Origin: Pseudomonas sp.
GTDB taxonomy: Bacteria > Pseudomonadota > Gammaproteobacteria > Pseudomonadales > Pseudomonadaceae
Direction: 5' to 3'
Length of the DNA: 44,061 nt
Assembly: GCA_030603065.1 (NCBI GenBank)
Contig: JAUVYN010000020.1
Location: 1 to 44,061 of the forward strand
The translations under genes were made by a program, and so were the position numbers. A model generated the notes under the pieces. That model did not search any database. It was given only the letters and a program-made list of their open reading frames with translations, and was not told where the DNA came from. This document shows positions 34,297-43,175 of the stretch, in pieces; the first letter of the stretch is position 1; each line of letters opens with the position of its first letter.

Positions 34297-35096
34297 CGTG
34301 GCGCTGCTCGCAGCGGGGCGGCGGCCTGCGCGGTCTCGTCGGTCGACCTGGCGAGACCTTCGTTACGGTACAGCTCGGTCAGGTCTGCTTCGGTCACTGC
34401 GTCTGCCGCTCGGTCGAAGAGCAGCTGGCCGCCGCGTAGCCCTATCACACGGGGAAAGTGCGCCAGAGCGAGTTCCACCGCATGGAGGCTCGCGACCAGG
34501 GTGGCACCCCGCTCGGCGGCAATGCGGTTGAGCAGCGCCAGGGTGTGAGCGGCGAGAACCGGATCCATAGCCGAGACCGGCTCGTCGGCCAGGATCAGGT
34601 CGGCGCGTTGATAGAGCACCCGAGCGATACCGACCCGCTGTAGTTGCCCACCGGAAAGCTGATCGCAGCGGGCGAACAGCTTGTCCTCGATATCCAGCGG
34701 GGCCAGAGCCTCTCGGACGCCAGCGATGTCCAGCGGATAGCACAGAGAAACCAGTGCTCGGCCCAACGACCAGGTGCCGAGTCGCCCAGCCAGCACCGCA
34801 GTAACCACCCGCTGGCGCGGCGGCAGCGGAGGGCTCTGGTGAACCAGGCCAATGCGCGTGCGCAACTGGCGCAGCCGCCGGGCGGAAAGCGCGCCCGGCT
34901 GTTCGCCCAGGACCTCAGCGTGCCCGGAGGTGGCCTGAATGCCGGTCGCGAGCAGACGCAGCAGCGTGGTCTTGCCGGCCCCCGACGGGCCGATGATGGC
35001 TACGCGCTCGCCGGGGCGGATATCCAGGTCGATATCCTTCAGCGCCACCAAGCCGCCGGGGTGGGCGAGGCCCACCGCCTGCAGCCGGATGGTCAC
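34287..35096 (-). CDS. PhnC-type ABC importer ATPase
   Basis: The 269-aa ATPase has Walker A GPSGAGKTTLL (near 36-46), a Q-loop (GLVHQSPPL), the signature LSGGQLQRVGIARVL (near 148-162), and Walker B LILADEPVSAMDP. It energises uptake through the two PhnE-like permeases. Family members transport phosphonate, phosphite or, in the subgroup suggested by the binding protein here, selenate. It overlaps the binding-protein gene by 4 bases. Confidence 0.9.
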   Translation of the reverse strand: MTIRLQAVGLAHPGGLVALKDIDLDIRPGERVAIIGPSGAGKTTLLRLLATGIQATSGHAEVLGEQPGALSARRLRQLRTRIGLVHQSPPLPPRQRVVTAVLAGRLGTWSLGRALVSLCYPLDIAGVREALAPLDIEDKLFARCDQLSGGQLQRVGIARVLYQRADLILADEPVSAMDPVLAAHTLALLNRIAAERGATLVASLHAVELALAHFPRVIGLRGGQLLFDRAADAVTEADLTELYRNEGLARSTDETAQAAAPLRAAPRCL

Positions 35097-35959
35097 TGCA
35101 GCAATCCGGCGGCGCGGGCGGCCTGCTCGATCCCCTCGTAATTCTCGGCGCGGGTCTCGATAAAGCGCGAGGCGCGCTGCAGGTCGAGGATTTCCTTGTG
35201 CGCGGGGTTGGCCGGGTCCAGCTTCAGGAAGGCCTGTTTGATGCGCTCGGTCAGCTCGGGGTCGAGGTCGCCGCGTACGGTCCAGTTGTAGTCATAATAG
35301 GTCGGCGTGCGCTGATAGACGCGGACCTTGCTGGTATCGACCTTGCCGTCCTCGACCAGCTTGTCCCAGACCGAAGCATTGAGCACGCCGGCATCTACCC
35401 GGCCGGACTCGACCCAGGCGACGGTAGCATCGTGGGCGCCGGAGAAGCCGACGCGGCTGAAATGGCTGTCTACCTCGATGCCGTCCTGCTGCATGAAATA
35501 GCGCGGCATCAGGTGACCGGAGGTGGAAGACACCGAGCCGAAGGCGAAGCTCTTGCCGGCCAGGTCGGCATGGCTGGTAACGTCTTCGCGGGCGGTGATG
35601 AAGGTGCTGGTGAATACCTCGTCCTGTTCACGCTGGACGATCGGATTGGCATCGCCGGTGCGCAAGCGTGCCTGAACGAAGGTGAAGCCGCCCAGCCCGG
35701 CCAGGTCGAGGCGCTTGGCGCCAAGCGCCTCGACTACGCCGGCGTAGTCGGAAACCGGCTGGAACTGCACCGGCATGCCCAGCTCCTGCTCCAGGTATTC
35801 ACCCAGAGGCTTGAACTTGCGCAGCAACTCGGTCGGCGCCTCGTCGGGGATGGCCGACACACGCAGAACGTCCTGGGCAGCAACGACGGGCGAAAAAAGG
35901 GCGGCAACAGACAGACACAGGCCGGCCATCACGGCCAGCGGACGCTTGATCATCGACAT
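35093..35959 (-). CDS. PhnD-family substrate-binding protein, putative selenate type
   Basis: The 288-aa periplasmic protein starts at ATG 35959 behind GGAG and has a Sec signal (cut after VVAAQ, near 29). The first mature stretch, LRVSAIPDEAPTELLRKFKP, and GFTFVQARLRTGDANPIVQRE are what I recall from the group annotated as putative selenate ABC transporter binding proteins, a branch of the PhnD/PtxB family. GHLMPRYFM and AWVESGRVDAGVLNASVWDKL are general PhnD features. The substrate is inferred from subgroup resemblance only; phosphonate or phosphite remain possible. No selenium or C-P lyase gene is nearby. Confidence 0.8.
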   Translation of the reverse strand: MSMIKRPLAVMAGLCLSVAALFSPVVAAQDVLRVSAIPDEAPTELLRKFKPLGEYLEQELGMPVQFQPVSDYAGVVEALGAKRLDLAGLGGFTFVQARLRTGDANPIVQREQDEVFTSTFITAREDVTSHADLAGKSFAFGSVSSTSGHLMPRYFMQQDGIEVDSHFSRVGFSGAHDATVAWVESGRVDAGVLNASVWDKLVEDGKVDTSKVRVYQRTPTYYDYNWTVRGDLDPELTERIKQAFLKLDPANPAHKEILDLQRASRFIETRAENYEGIEQAARAAGLLQ

Positions 35960-36191
35960 GTAATTCTCCGGTTCAATAGCGGAAGACTCCCGACCGGGTG
36001 TCGAGTCCGGCCGGGGCGTGGCGCGAGTTTACTGCAACCGTCCGGCGAGGCAAGCCTGACATGGCGCAGCACACCCCACCTCCGCGGCACAGCGCAGGAG
36101 CGCTACGCCGCAGACACAACCCCGCCACCCTGATCTTCCGCCTCCAAGCTTCATTTTGCTAAGCTTCCCCGGCCCCAATGAGGACCCTCCG

Positions 36192-37028
36192 ATGCCCTGG
36201 CCGCTAGCCGCGAATCTCTCCCTGCTGTTCACCGAAGTCGACCTGCTCTCCCGCATCTCGCTTGCCGCGAAGGCCGGTTTCGATGGAGTCGAGGTGCAGT
36301 TTCCCTACGAGGTGCCCGCTGAATCACTGAAGCAGGCACTCCTGCAGGCCAGTATGCCGCTGGCGTTGATCAACGTTCCGGCGGGTGATCTGATGACAGG
36401 TGGCCCCGGCCTCGCAGGCGTCCGCTCGCGCCAAGCCGACTTCGAACGTGCCCTTGATCAAGCCATCGCCTACGCCCGAATCGCCAGGCCCCAGCGCATA
36501 AATGTATTACCCGGACGCCTGGCCCCCGACTCCACTCGAGAGAAAGCCCTCGATACGCTAATCAGCAACTGTAGATTGGCCGCCGAGCGCCTGGCCGACG
36601 AGGGCATCGCCGTCACCTGTGAAGCCGTCAATCGCCACGACATGCCCGGCTTTCTGATCGCCACTGCAGCCGAGCTGAGCGAGGTGCTCGACCGCGTCGA
36701 TCACCCCAATTTCTCCGCGCAGCTGGATATCTACCACATGGCCCGCATGGGCGAAGGCACAGAGGGAGTGGAGGAGGCGATTGCCACGCTGACAGGCCGT
36801 ATCGGCCACGTCCAGTTCGCTGACGCGCCGGGCCGGGGTGAGCCGGGCACGGGTGAGCTTGACTTCGCCCGCTGCATCTCAGTCCTCGCAGCCAGCGGCT
36901 ACCATGGCTGGCTATCCGCCGAATACCGCCCCAGCGCCACCACCGAAGCCGCCCTCGGCTGGGTCGAGCACTGGCGTCAGGCCGGCTGGATCACGCCGCC
37001 GGCCCGCAGCGAATCTCCCGGGCGCTGA
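36192..37028 (+). CDS. hyi: Hydroxypyruvate isomerase-like TIM-barrel protein
   Basis: The 278-aa protein starts at 36192 (MPWPLAANLSLLF), with GAGGA upstream. It has the Hyi/OtnI pattern: AANLSLLFTEV at the start, AGFDGVEVQFPYEVP, RINVLPG, CEAVNRHDMPGF with the catalytic Glu, FSAQLDIYHMARMG with the Asp/His metal site, HVQFADAPGRGEPGTGELDF, and GWLSAEYRP with the second Glu. These enzymes interconvert hydroxypyruvate and tartronate semialdehyde, or act on related 2-oxo-tetronates. It is not accompanied by glyoxylate-pathway genes here. Its 3' end overlaps the convergent lipoprotein gene by 38 bases. Confidence 0.88.
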   Translation: MPWPLAANLSLLFTEVDLLSRISLAAKAGFDGVEVQFPYEVPAESLKQALLQASMPLALINVPAGDLMTGGPGLAGVRSRQADFERALDQAIAYARIARPQRINVLPGRLAPDSTREKALDTLISNCRLAAERLADEGIAVTCEAVNRHDMPGFLIATAAELSEVLDRVDHPNFSAQLDIYHMARMGEGTEGVEEAIATLTGRIGHVQFADAPGRGEPGTGELDFARCISVLAASGYHGWLSAEYRPSATTEAALGWVEHWRQAGWITPPARSESPGR

Positions 37029-37428
37029 CCAGCCGCTCGCCGCTCGCTGATTCCAGCCACCCGACGTTCACCCAGCCCAGACGCTGGGCGACGATGCGGT
37101 ATTCACCGCCCGCCATGAATCCGTCGTAGCGCACCTGCAGAATGCAGCTGCGCCGAGACGCCCCCAGACTACCCATCGGTGAGGAACGCCCCGGCGCCTC
37201 GTATTCGAAGCGCACCTGCAGCACGTGCGGGCCCGGCGACAGGTCATCGAACCGCAGCCCACGCACCAGCTGGCCATTCGCGCGGTGTGCCGAAATCCGC
37301 TCCGCAGGCGCCGAGGTCGCGAGGGTCACTCGTACCCGATCCTCCGCCAGCGGAGCTGGCGTGTACTGAGCGCAGGCGCCTGACAATAGTGCCACCAGGC
37401 AGGGCAAGGCCAGTCTCCAGCTTTTCAT
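36991..37428 (-). CDS. Small lipoprotein, 145 aa
   Basis: The start at 37428 (MKSWRLALPCLVALLSGAC) gives a lipoprotein signal with lipobox LSGAC. The mature domain is beta-rich (VRVTLATSAPAERISAHRANGQ, PGPHVLQVRFEYEAPG, GGEYRIVAQRLGWVNVGWLE) with a Cys near 92 and one near the C-terminus (REIRCG). This resembles a Pseudomonas family of conserved periplasmic lipoproteins without known function. It is antisense to the end of hyi. Confidence 0.7.
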   Translation of the reverse strand: MKSWRLALPCLVALLSGACAQYTPAPLAEDRVRVTLATSAPAERISAHRANGQLVRGLRFDDLSPGPHVLQVRFEYEAPGRSSPMGSLGASRRSCILQVRYDGFMAGGEYRIVAQRLGWVNVGWLESASGERLVSAREIRCGPAA

Positions 37429-37609
37429 AAAACCTCTTGGCGTCCGGTAAACAACTGGCAGCAGTATAGCCATGCCATAAACCCCACTGCAGTGGATCAA
37501 TCAGTCTGACCCATAGCAGTGGCCCGTCGGTCCGCATCAGGGCATGATTCGCCAGACTTATTATCTAAGGCGCTTCGCATCACCGCGGAGCCAGCACAGG
37601 AGACAGGCG

Positions 37610-38464
37610 ATGCAGAATCTACAGGGCAAGGTGGCAGTAATCACCGGCGGCGGCAGCGGACTGGGACGGGAGCTGGCCCTGCGCTGCGCTGCGCGCGGCA
37701 TGAAGCTGGTGCTGGGCGATGTAGATGAGAAGGGCATGGCTGAAACCCTGCGCCTGGTCGAAGAGCAGACCCCCGGCACCGAATCAGCCAGCATGCGCCT
37801 GGATGTGTCCAAGCTCGAGCAGATGCAGGAATTCGCCGACCTGGCCAAAAGCCGCTTCGGCACCGCCCACGTGATCTTCAACAACGCCGGTGTCAGCGTC
37901 GGCGGCCCGGCCTGGGAGAATACCCCGCACGATTGGGAATGGGTCATGGGCGTCAACCTGTACGGGGTGGTGTGGGGCGTCAAGGTGTTCACTCCCATGC
38001 TGATCGAGCAGGGCGAAGGCCATATCGTCAACACCGCCTCCGCCGCCGGCTGGCTCAACGGCCCGAGCATGTCGATCTACAACGTTTCCAAGCACTCGGT
38101 CGTCGCCCTGTCGGAGACCCTTGCACTCGATCTGCGCGACGTCGGCGCCAACGTCGGCGTGACCTGCCTGTGCCCGGCCTTCTTCCCCACCGGCATCAGC
38201 GACTCGGCGCGCAACCGCCCGGCAGACAAGGCCGACACTATTGCCCCCAGCGAAACCGCGCTCAAGCGCGCCGAGCTGACCAAGCAGGCGGTTTTGAAGG
38301 GCAAGATCCAGGCGAGTGACATCGCCGAAATGACCCTCAAGGCGGTGGAAGAGGATCAGTTCTACGTATTCCCGCATCGCAAGATCAAGCAATTGATCGG
38401 GTTGCGCGCGCAGGCTGCCGCCAATGAAAAGAAGGTCTTCGATTCACTGAATCCGGAAGTCTGA
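37610..38464 (+). CDS. Short-chain dehydrogenase/reductase
   Basis: The start at 37610 (MQNLQGKVAVITGG) has CAGGAG upstream. The protein has the classical SDR features: cofactor motif TGGGSGLG (near 12-19), DVDEKG at the second strand (an Asp that prefers NAD over NADP), NNAGVSVGG, and the catalytic Tyr/Lys in SIYNVSKHSV (near 158-167). After the catalytic site an extra roughly 80 residues (FFPTGISDSARNRP, LTKQAVLKGKIQASDIAEMTLKAV) give 284 aa, longer than the usual 250. The substrate is not identifiable. The next gene is the flagellin, separated by almost 500 bases. Confidence 0.88.
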   Translation: MQNLQGKVAVITGGGSGLGRELALRCAARGMKLVLGDVDEKGMAETLRLVEEQTPGTESASMRLDVSKLEQMQEFADLAKSRFGTAHVIFNNAGVSVGGPAWENTPHDWEWVMGVNLYGVVWGVKVFTPMLIEQGEGHIVNTASAAGWLNGPSMSIYNVSKHSVVALSETLALDLRDVGANVGVTCLCPAFFPTGISDSARNRPADKADTIAPSETALKRAELTKQAVLKGKIQASDIAEMTLKAVEEDQFYVFPHRKIKQLIGLRAQAAANEKKVFDSLNPEV

Positions 38465-38684
38465 GTCCGGCGTTGCTACAGTAATTTCGCCGAGCGCTCG
38501 CCGCCCTTCCCGTGGTGGAGCGCTCGCCCCCCCCCTGGCTTGTCGAGCTCCCGCTCGACGACACAACGGCCTTCCGATCAAGACACCAACACCTCCTGGC
38601 GTAACGCAGAAGCGCTATATGTCGTCGCTACGCCGACTTGGCGCGTTCGGCTACGCTCGTCCTGTCACTATGCAATCACTGGCC

Positions 38685-38711
38685 TAAAGCTTTCGGTAAA
38701 CACGTCGATAA
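38685..38711 (+). promoter_or_regulatory. Upstream sigma-28-type promoter of fliC
   Basis: TAAA (38685-38688), exactly 15 bases, then GTCGATAA (38704-38711). One mismatch to the FliA consensus TAAA-N15-GCCGATAA. It lies about 240 bases before the flagellin start. Confidence 0.6.
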
Positions 38712-38831
38712 ACAGGTATCGGTAAGGAAAGGCAAGCAGTCGTCATCGCTCGCCGGCCGAGGGTCGTGGCAGTGGTTCAGCAACCGCAAGCGGTTGTCAA
38801 GCAAGCGGAAAAAGAATTTTCCGACGAACCC

Positions 38832-38858
38832 TAAAGGTCCTGGCGACAACGCCGATAA
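38832..38858 (+). promoter_or_regulatory. Sigma-28 (FliA) promoter of fliC
   Basis: TAAA (38832-38835), exactly 15 bases, GCCGATAA (38851-38858): a perfect match to the FliA consensus. It lies 92 bases before the fliC ATG. Confidence 0.95.
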
Positions 38859-38950
38859 AGTAATCGAATGCGAACTCAATGGGTGCCTGGGCAAAGCCGG
38901 CCCTGGGGACGCAAGCTCAGGCAAACACTCTAGGTCTTTGGAGACTTACC

Positions 38951-40687
38951 ATGGCTCTTACAGTCAACACTAACGTAGCTTCACTGAATGCCCAGCGTAA
39001 CCTGGGTTCTTCTTCTACAAACCTGCAGACCTCGCTGCAGCGTCTGTCCTCCGGTTCGCAGATCAACAGTGCCAAGGACGATGCCGCCGGCCTGCAGATC
39101 TCCAACCGTCTGACCAGCCAGATCAACGGCCTCGGTGTAGCAGTCAAGAACGCGAACAACGGTATCTCCATCGCCCAGACCGCTGAAGGCGCGATGCAGG
39201 AATCCACCAACATCATGCAGCGTATGCGTGACCTCGCTCTGCAGTCTGCCAACGGTTCCAACAGCGATACCGAGCGTGCTGCACTGCAGCAGGAATTTTC
39301 CGCGCTGTCCGGCGAACTGACCCGTATTGCCGATACCACTGCATTCGGTGGCAAGAAGCTGCTTGACGGTTCAATGGGCAATGCCAGTTTCCAGATCGGC
39401 TCGAACGCCAACGAAACTGTATCTTTCGGACTGGGTGACCTCAGCGCAGTGGGCCTGAAGGGCTCATTCAGTGCTGCCTCTGCGGCTGGCACCGCACCAG
39501 CCGGTCTCAAGGCTGAAGTCGTTGGCTCAGTCGTCACTGCACCCACTGTCACTGGCGCCACCACTGGCTCAGCTGCAGTGCCTGGGGCCCTCACCGATCA
39601 GGTCATCGCGTTCGGTTCAACCTCGGTCACGCTTGGCACGACTGCGGTTGATCTCTCCACGCCGCCTACCAGCGACGCTGAAATGCTGACCGCGCTGCAG
39701 GCCGCAGCCACTACTGCTGGTTATACCGTCACGGCCGGCACCAACGCTGGTGAATACAATATCTCCGGCCCAGGTCTGGTGTCGCTTACAGTAAACGGGG
39801 GCACTCCAGTAACTAGCGGGTCTAACGCAGTTGCTGCGGACCCGGGTACCACCACCACCGGTCCTGCGACACTGACCTCTGTGGTCGGAGCCGCTGGCAG
39901 CATCAGGCTCAACGATAACGCCACTGCAGTGAGCTTTTCAGAGACCGATACCGTTGACGACATTCTGACTGCGATCAATGCACAGACTGCGGACACCGGA
40001 GTCACTGCCTCCTTCGCCGACGGCCGGTTCTCCCTCGAATCCGCTGACGGCAAGGCAATCAAGCTTGCGGACGCCAGCGGTGGCTCGCTTGCCGCGCTTG
40101 GTCTGACTGCTGGCACGACTTCTGCGAAGCTGGAGGCCGCTACCTCTATCACCCTGAATGGCACTGAAGTGCGTCTTGCCAAGGGTAGCGACATGGATTC
40201 GATCGTCACTGCGATCAACACCGCCAGCACCGGTGTCAGCGCGAGCAAGAACGATGACGGCACTTTGAAGCTGTTCTCGGGTAGGGACTTCACCGTGGCC
40301 GATGGCGCTGCTGGCACTGGACTAGCTGCACTGGGTCTGTCCGCAGGCTCCACCTCGGCAGTCAGCGTCGAATCCTCGGTCAGCAACCTGAGCATTCTTT
40401 CTGCCGAAGGTGCCCAGCAGGCCATCCAGGCTCTGGACGGCGCCATCGCCCAGGTAGACAGCGAGCGCGCCAAGCTGGGTGCGGTCCAGAACCGCTTCGA
40501 GTCCACCATCAGCAACCTTCAGAATATCTCTGAAAATGCTGCTGGCGCCCGTAGCCGGATCATGGATACTGACTACGCAGCGGAGTCTGCAAACCTGACC
40601 AAGAACCAGATCATGCAGCAGGCTGGTACTGCGATGCTGGCTCAGGCCAACCAGTTGCCCCAGGCCGTCCTCAGCCTGCTCGGCTAA
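38951..40687 (+). CDS. fliC: Flagellin
   Basis: The 578-aa protein starts at ATG 38951 ([18 protein letters not shown]). Conserved D0/D1 ends flank it: [20 protein letters not shown] and [17 protein letters not shown] at the N-terminus, [20 protein letters not shown] and [16 protein letters not shown] at the C-terminus. The middle (about 165-480) is variable, Ala/Thr/Gly-rich, and includes two repeats of the flagellin-hook type (for example [29 protein letters not shown] and [25 protein letters not shown]). This gives a long D2/D3 region, larger than the roughly 390-490-residue flagellins of P. aeruginosa. There is one flagellin gene, behind a perfect FliA promoter and before its own terminator. 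Confidence 0.96.
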   Translation: MALTVNTNVASLNAQRNLGSSSTNLQTSLQRLSSGSQINSAKDDAAGLQISNRLTSQINGLGVAVKNANNGISIAQTAEGAMQESTNIMQRMRDLALQSANGSNSDTERAALQQEFSALSGELTRIADTTAFGGKKLLDGSMGNASFQIGSNANETVSFGLGDLSAVGLKGSFSAASAAGTAPAGLKAEVVGSVVTAPTVTGATTGSAAVPGALTDQVIAFGSTSVTLGTTAVDLSTPPTSDAEMLTALQAAATTAGYTVTAGTNAGEYNISGPGLVSLTVNGGTPVTSGSNAVAADPGTTTTGPATLTSVVGAAGSIRLNDNATAVSFSETDTVDDILTAINAQTADTGVTASFADGRFSLESADGKAIKLADASGGSLAALGLTAGTTSAKLEAATSITLNGTEVRLAKGSDMDSIVTAINTASTGVSASKNDDGTLKLFSGRDFTVADGAAGTGLAALGLSAGSTSAVSVESSVSNLSILSAEGAQQAIQALDGAIAQVDSERAKLGAVQNRFESTISNLQNISENAAGARSRIMDTDYAAESANLTKNQIMQQAGTAMLAQANQLPQAVLSLLG

Positions 40688-40706
40688 GAGGGTTCAGGGT
40701 AGCGAT

Positions 40707-40739
40707 GCGGGGAGAAGGGTGACCTTCTCTCCGCTTTTT
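40707..40739 (+). terminator. Rho-independent terminator of fliC
   Basis: A 12-bp stem, GCGGGGAGAAGG with CCTTCTCTCCGC (one G-U pair), a GTGA loop, then TTTTT. It lies 20 bases after the fliC stop and separates high fliC transcription from flaG. Confidence 0.92.
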
Positions 40740-40758
40740 CCTATGCGAGGTGATTACC

Positions 40759-41142
40759 ATGGATATGGGCATACTCAAGCCAGTGGAAACCAGCCGTAAC
40801 ATCGGATCGACTGAAAGCCGAACAGCTGTCGATTCGGCGGTAACGGGGGCATCATCAGCTTTCGTAAACCCCGAAGCATCTCAGCGCGTCGAGCCATTGC
40901 AGAGCACTGACCCTGCGCAGAAGGACAAGCTGCAGGATGCCTTGGCCGATATGCAGGAGTTTGTCCAGTCGGTCAGTCGCGACATCGGATTTCAGCTCGA
41001 TGATGCTAGTGGCCGAATGGTTGTGAGCATCACCGAACGCAAGACGGGCGAATTGATTCGCCAGATTCCTTCCGAAGAGGCTCTGCAGCTCGCTGAAAGC
41101 CTTTCGGAAATACGCAGCCTGCTGTTCAAGGCGGAAGCCTGA
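40759..41142 (+). CDS. flaG: FlaG family filament-length protein
   Basis: The start at 40759 (MDMGILKPVETSR) has GAGGTG upstream. The C-terminal half (about 65-125) is the FlaG domain: LADMQEFVQSVSRDIGFQLDD, RMVVSITERKTGELIRQIPSEEALQLAESL. The first half is low-complexity Ser/Ala. FlaG in Pseudomonas and Vibrio influences filament length and lies between fliC and fliD, as here. It is separated from fliC by the terminator. Confidence 0.93.
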   Translation: MDMGILKPVETSRNIGSTESRTAVDSAVTGASSAFVNPEASQRVEPLQSTDPAQKDKLQDALADMQEFVQSVSRDIGFQLDDASGRMVVSITERKTGELIRQIPSEEALQLAESLSEIRSLLFKAEA

Positions 41143-41157
41143 GCTCGCCGTCTCATA

Positions 41158-41173
41158 TGGCGCAGTTTTTGCT
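41158..41173 (+). promoter_or_regulatory. Sigma-54 (RpoN) promoter of fliD
   Basis: TGGCGCAGTTTTTGCT: the -24 GG and -12 GC are 12 bases apart, as required for RpoN. It lies 64 bases before fliD, consistent with FleQ/RpoN control of fliD in Pseudomonas. Confidence 0.8.
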
Positions 41174-41236
41174 TTATAGCTGAAAATACCCCTTTCAGCT
41201 GGCGTATCGTCAAATAACGGACGCGGGAGCAGACAG

Positions 41237-42712
41237 ATGACAATAGGAATTGGAACCGGCATAGGGTCGGGCATGGACATCAAGGGCATTGTAAGTGCGC
41301 TTGTTAACGCCGAATCCGCACCCAAGAGTGCTCAGCTCAACAGGCTCGAGAAGGCGACTACTGCCAAATTCTCGGGGCTCGGCCAGTTTCGTAGTGCGCT
41401 GTCCAGTTTTCAGAGCGTCCTGAAGGATCTCAATAACCCCTCTCTTTTCGAAAAACGCAGTGCCTCCTCAGGCAAGGCGGATATCTTTTCGGTCACGGCC
41501 AATGCCAAGGCCACCGCCGGCAATAGCAGCGTTCAGGTTTTCAATATCGCGCAGACCAGCAAGGTCGCGCTTCGTGGTGTGGAAAACGCGACGGATCCGA
41601 TAGGCACAGGCACGCTCAGAATCTCTGCAGGCGACAGCGAGATATCTGTCAGCGTTACGCCGGAGAACAATTCGCTGTCCGGTATCCGGGATGCAATCAA
41701 TGCCGCGGGCAGGGGCAAGGGCCTTTCCGCCACCATTGTAAGTGACCCGGGCGGTAACGGCGGTGCCCGATTGGTGCTCAGTTCCGATAAGTCGGGCACG
41801 GGCAATGATATTGTCGTGGAGGTCGAAACCCAGGCTTCAGACTCCGGCACCCTTGCTCAGTTGGCATTCACCCCGCCGGCTACAGTGGATTTCAAGCCAG
41901 GTGAAGTCAACCCGGATGCCCCTGCGGAGCCACGCGTTATCAGCTATGCGCGTGACGCCAGGTTGGCTATCGACGGCATAACGATCAACAGCGCCACCAA
42001 TGTGATAACCGACGCAATCGAGGGTGTCACTCTAACTCTGAAATCGGCTCAGTCACCGGAGGAGATCGAGCGGGCAAGTACCATCAATCTTAACGTTTCT
42101 GAAGATCGCGCCGGCGTCAAAAGCTCGATCCAGAAGTTCGTCGATGCCTACAACAAATTGCTTGGAACTGTGGGCAGCCTCACCGTAGTGACGCCAGTTG
42201 GCGGAGATGACTCCAAGCCGGTCACCGGTGCTTTGGTGGGTGATTCGTCGGTCCGCTCCTTCATGTCATCAATGCGGTCGGAGCTGGGCGCTCCGGTCAA
42301 CTCGGGCGGCGAACTGCGGATACTGGCCGATCTGGGCATCACCACCCAGCGCGACGGGACGCTCAAGCTTGATGATGCCAAGCTCGATGCGGTCATGCGC
42401 AACAGCTTCGATCAACTGAGTGGGATGCTGACAGGTTCGGATGGCCTGATGGCGAAGCTGGAAAGCAAGGTCGCCCCCTATACGCAGACGGGAGGTATTC
42501 TGGATGGTCGGACCAAGGCGCTGCAAAATACGCTGTCCGGTCTTGACGCTCAAAGAGAGCAACTTACCCGGCGAGTAGCCAAGCTGGAAACCCGGCTGCT
42601 CGCTCAATTCAATGCGATGGATGCACTGGTCGGACAATTGTCCGGCACGAGCGAATTCCTCGCCGGCGCTCTGGCAAACCTGCCCGGCGTCGTCAGACAG
42701 GACAAGAAATGA
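41237..42712 (+). CDS. fliD: Flagellar filament cap protein
   Basis: The 491-aa protein is FliD (HAP2). The N-terminal D0 starts [23 protein letters not shown] and is followed by heptad-like helices. The middle holds strands such as [17 protein letters not shown] and [22 protein letters not shown]. The D1 region of the C-terminal half has [21 protein letters not shown] and ends in a coiled coil ([33 protein letters not shown]). It forms the pentamer-like cap that folds flagellin at the tip. The reading frame stop overlaps the fliS start. Confidence 0.94.
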   Translation: MTIGIGTGIGSGMDIKGIVSALVNAESAPKSAQLNRLEKATTAKFSGLGQFRSALSSFQSVLKDLNNPSLFEKRSASSGKADIFSVTANAKATAGNSSVQVFNIAQTSKVALRGVENATDPIGTGTLRISAGDSEISVSVTPENNSLSGIRDAINAAGRGKGLSATIVSDPGGNGGARLVLSSDKSGTGNDIVVEVETQASDSGTLAQLAFTPPATVDFKPGEVNPDAPAEPRVISYARDARLAIDGITINSATNVITDAIEGVTLTLKSAQSPEEIERASTINLNVSEDRAGVKSSIQKFVDAYNKLLGTVGSLTVVTPVGGDDSKPVTGALVGDSSVRSFMSSMRSELGAPVNSGGELRILADLGITTQRDGTLKLDDAKLDAVMRNSFDQLSGMLTGSDGLMAKLESKVAPYTQTGGILDGRTKALQNTLSGLDAQREQLTRRVAKLETRLLAQFNAMDALVGQLSGTSEFLAGALANLPGVVRQDKK

Positions 42713-43080
42713 TGGCCAACCCGATCGATACCTACAAGCAGGTCAATATCTCCCAGGAAGTGTCGCAGTACCGGGCCGTGCAGCTGCTGCTCAACGGCGC
42801 CATCGAACGCGTTAAACTGGCCCGCCATGCGCTCGAAACAGGCAATGTAGAGCGCCGGGGGGCGGCAGTGGGCAGCACCATCAGCATCATCGGTGCGCTG
42901 CAGGGCTCGCTCGACATGGATCTTGGCGGGCAACTCTCCGAGAATTTGGATTCGCTCTACGATTACATGCTCCGCAAGTTGGCTGGAGTCGCCTTGGATG
43001 ACACGCCTCGTTCGCTTGACGAAGTTCTGGCGCTTCTACAGGAGATCAAGACTGGTTGGGATGCGATAGAACCCACCTGA
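42709..43080 (+). CDS. fliS: FliS-type flagellin chaperone, copy 1
   Basis: This 123-aa, all-helical protein starts at 42709, overlapping the fliD stop (ATGA). It has the FliS pattern: [34 protein letters not shown] and [20 protein letters not shown]. It prevents flagellin from polymerising in the cytoplasm. It is more divergent from the general FliS consensus (QV-x(n)-SPHRLIQMLLEGAL) than the second copy, and corresponds in position to the first fliS of P. aeruginosa. Confidence 0.85.
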   Translation: MMANPIDTYKQVNISQEVSQYRAVQLLLNGAIERVKLARHALETGNVERRGAAVGSTISIIGALQGSLDMDLGGQLSENLDSLYDYMLRKLAGVALDDTPRSLDEVLALLQEIKTGWDAIEPT

Positions 43081-43113
43081 CCCCCCAGGCACCGGAATTT
43101 TGACTCTTTTAGC

Positions 43114-43140
43114 TCAAGTTTCGCCCTGGTCACCCGATAT
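43114..43140 (+). promoter_or_regulatory. Sigma-28-like promoter before the second fliS
   Basis: TCAA (43114-43117), 15 bases, CCCGATAT (43133-43140). Three mismatches to the FliA consensus, with correct spacing and the TCAAGTTT form seen in Pseudomonas FliA promoters. It lies 36 bases before the fliS ATG. Confidence 0.6.
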
Positions 43141-43175
43141 AGAGTTCATGTGCAACACATCTCAGGATATGTACC

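Larger units (their letters stand above)
38465..38950. other. Long leader region of fliC with short repeats and two promoters
   Basis: A 486-base gene-free region between the dehydrogenase and flagellin genes. It begins with two copies of GAGCGCTCGCC (around 38492-38502 and 38517-38527), each containing the palindrome GAGCGCTC. The right half has two sigma-28 sites listed separately. No coding sequence is supported: the few open frames lack ribosome sites and family resemblance. Confidence 0.6.
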
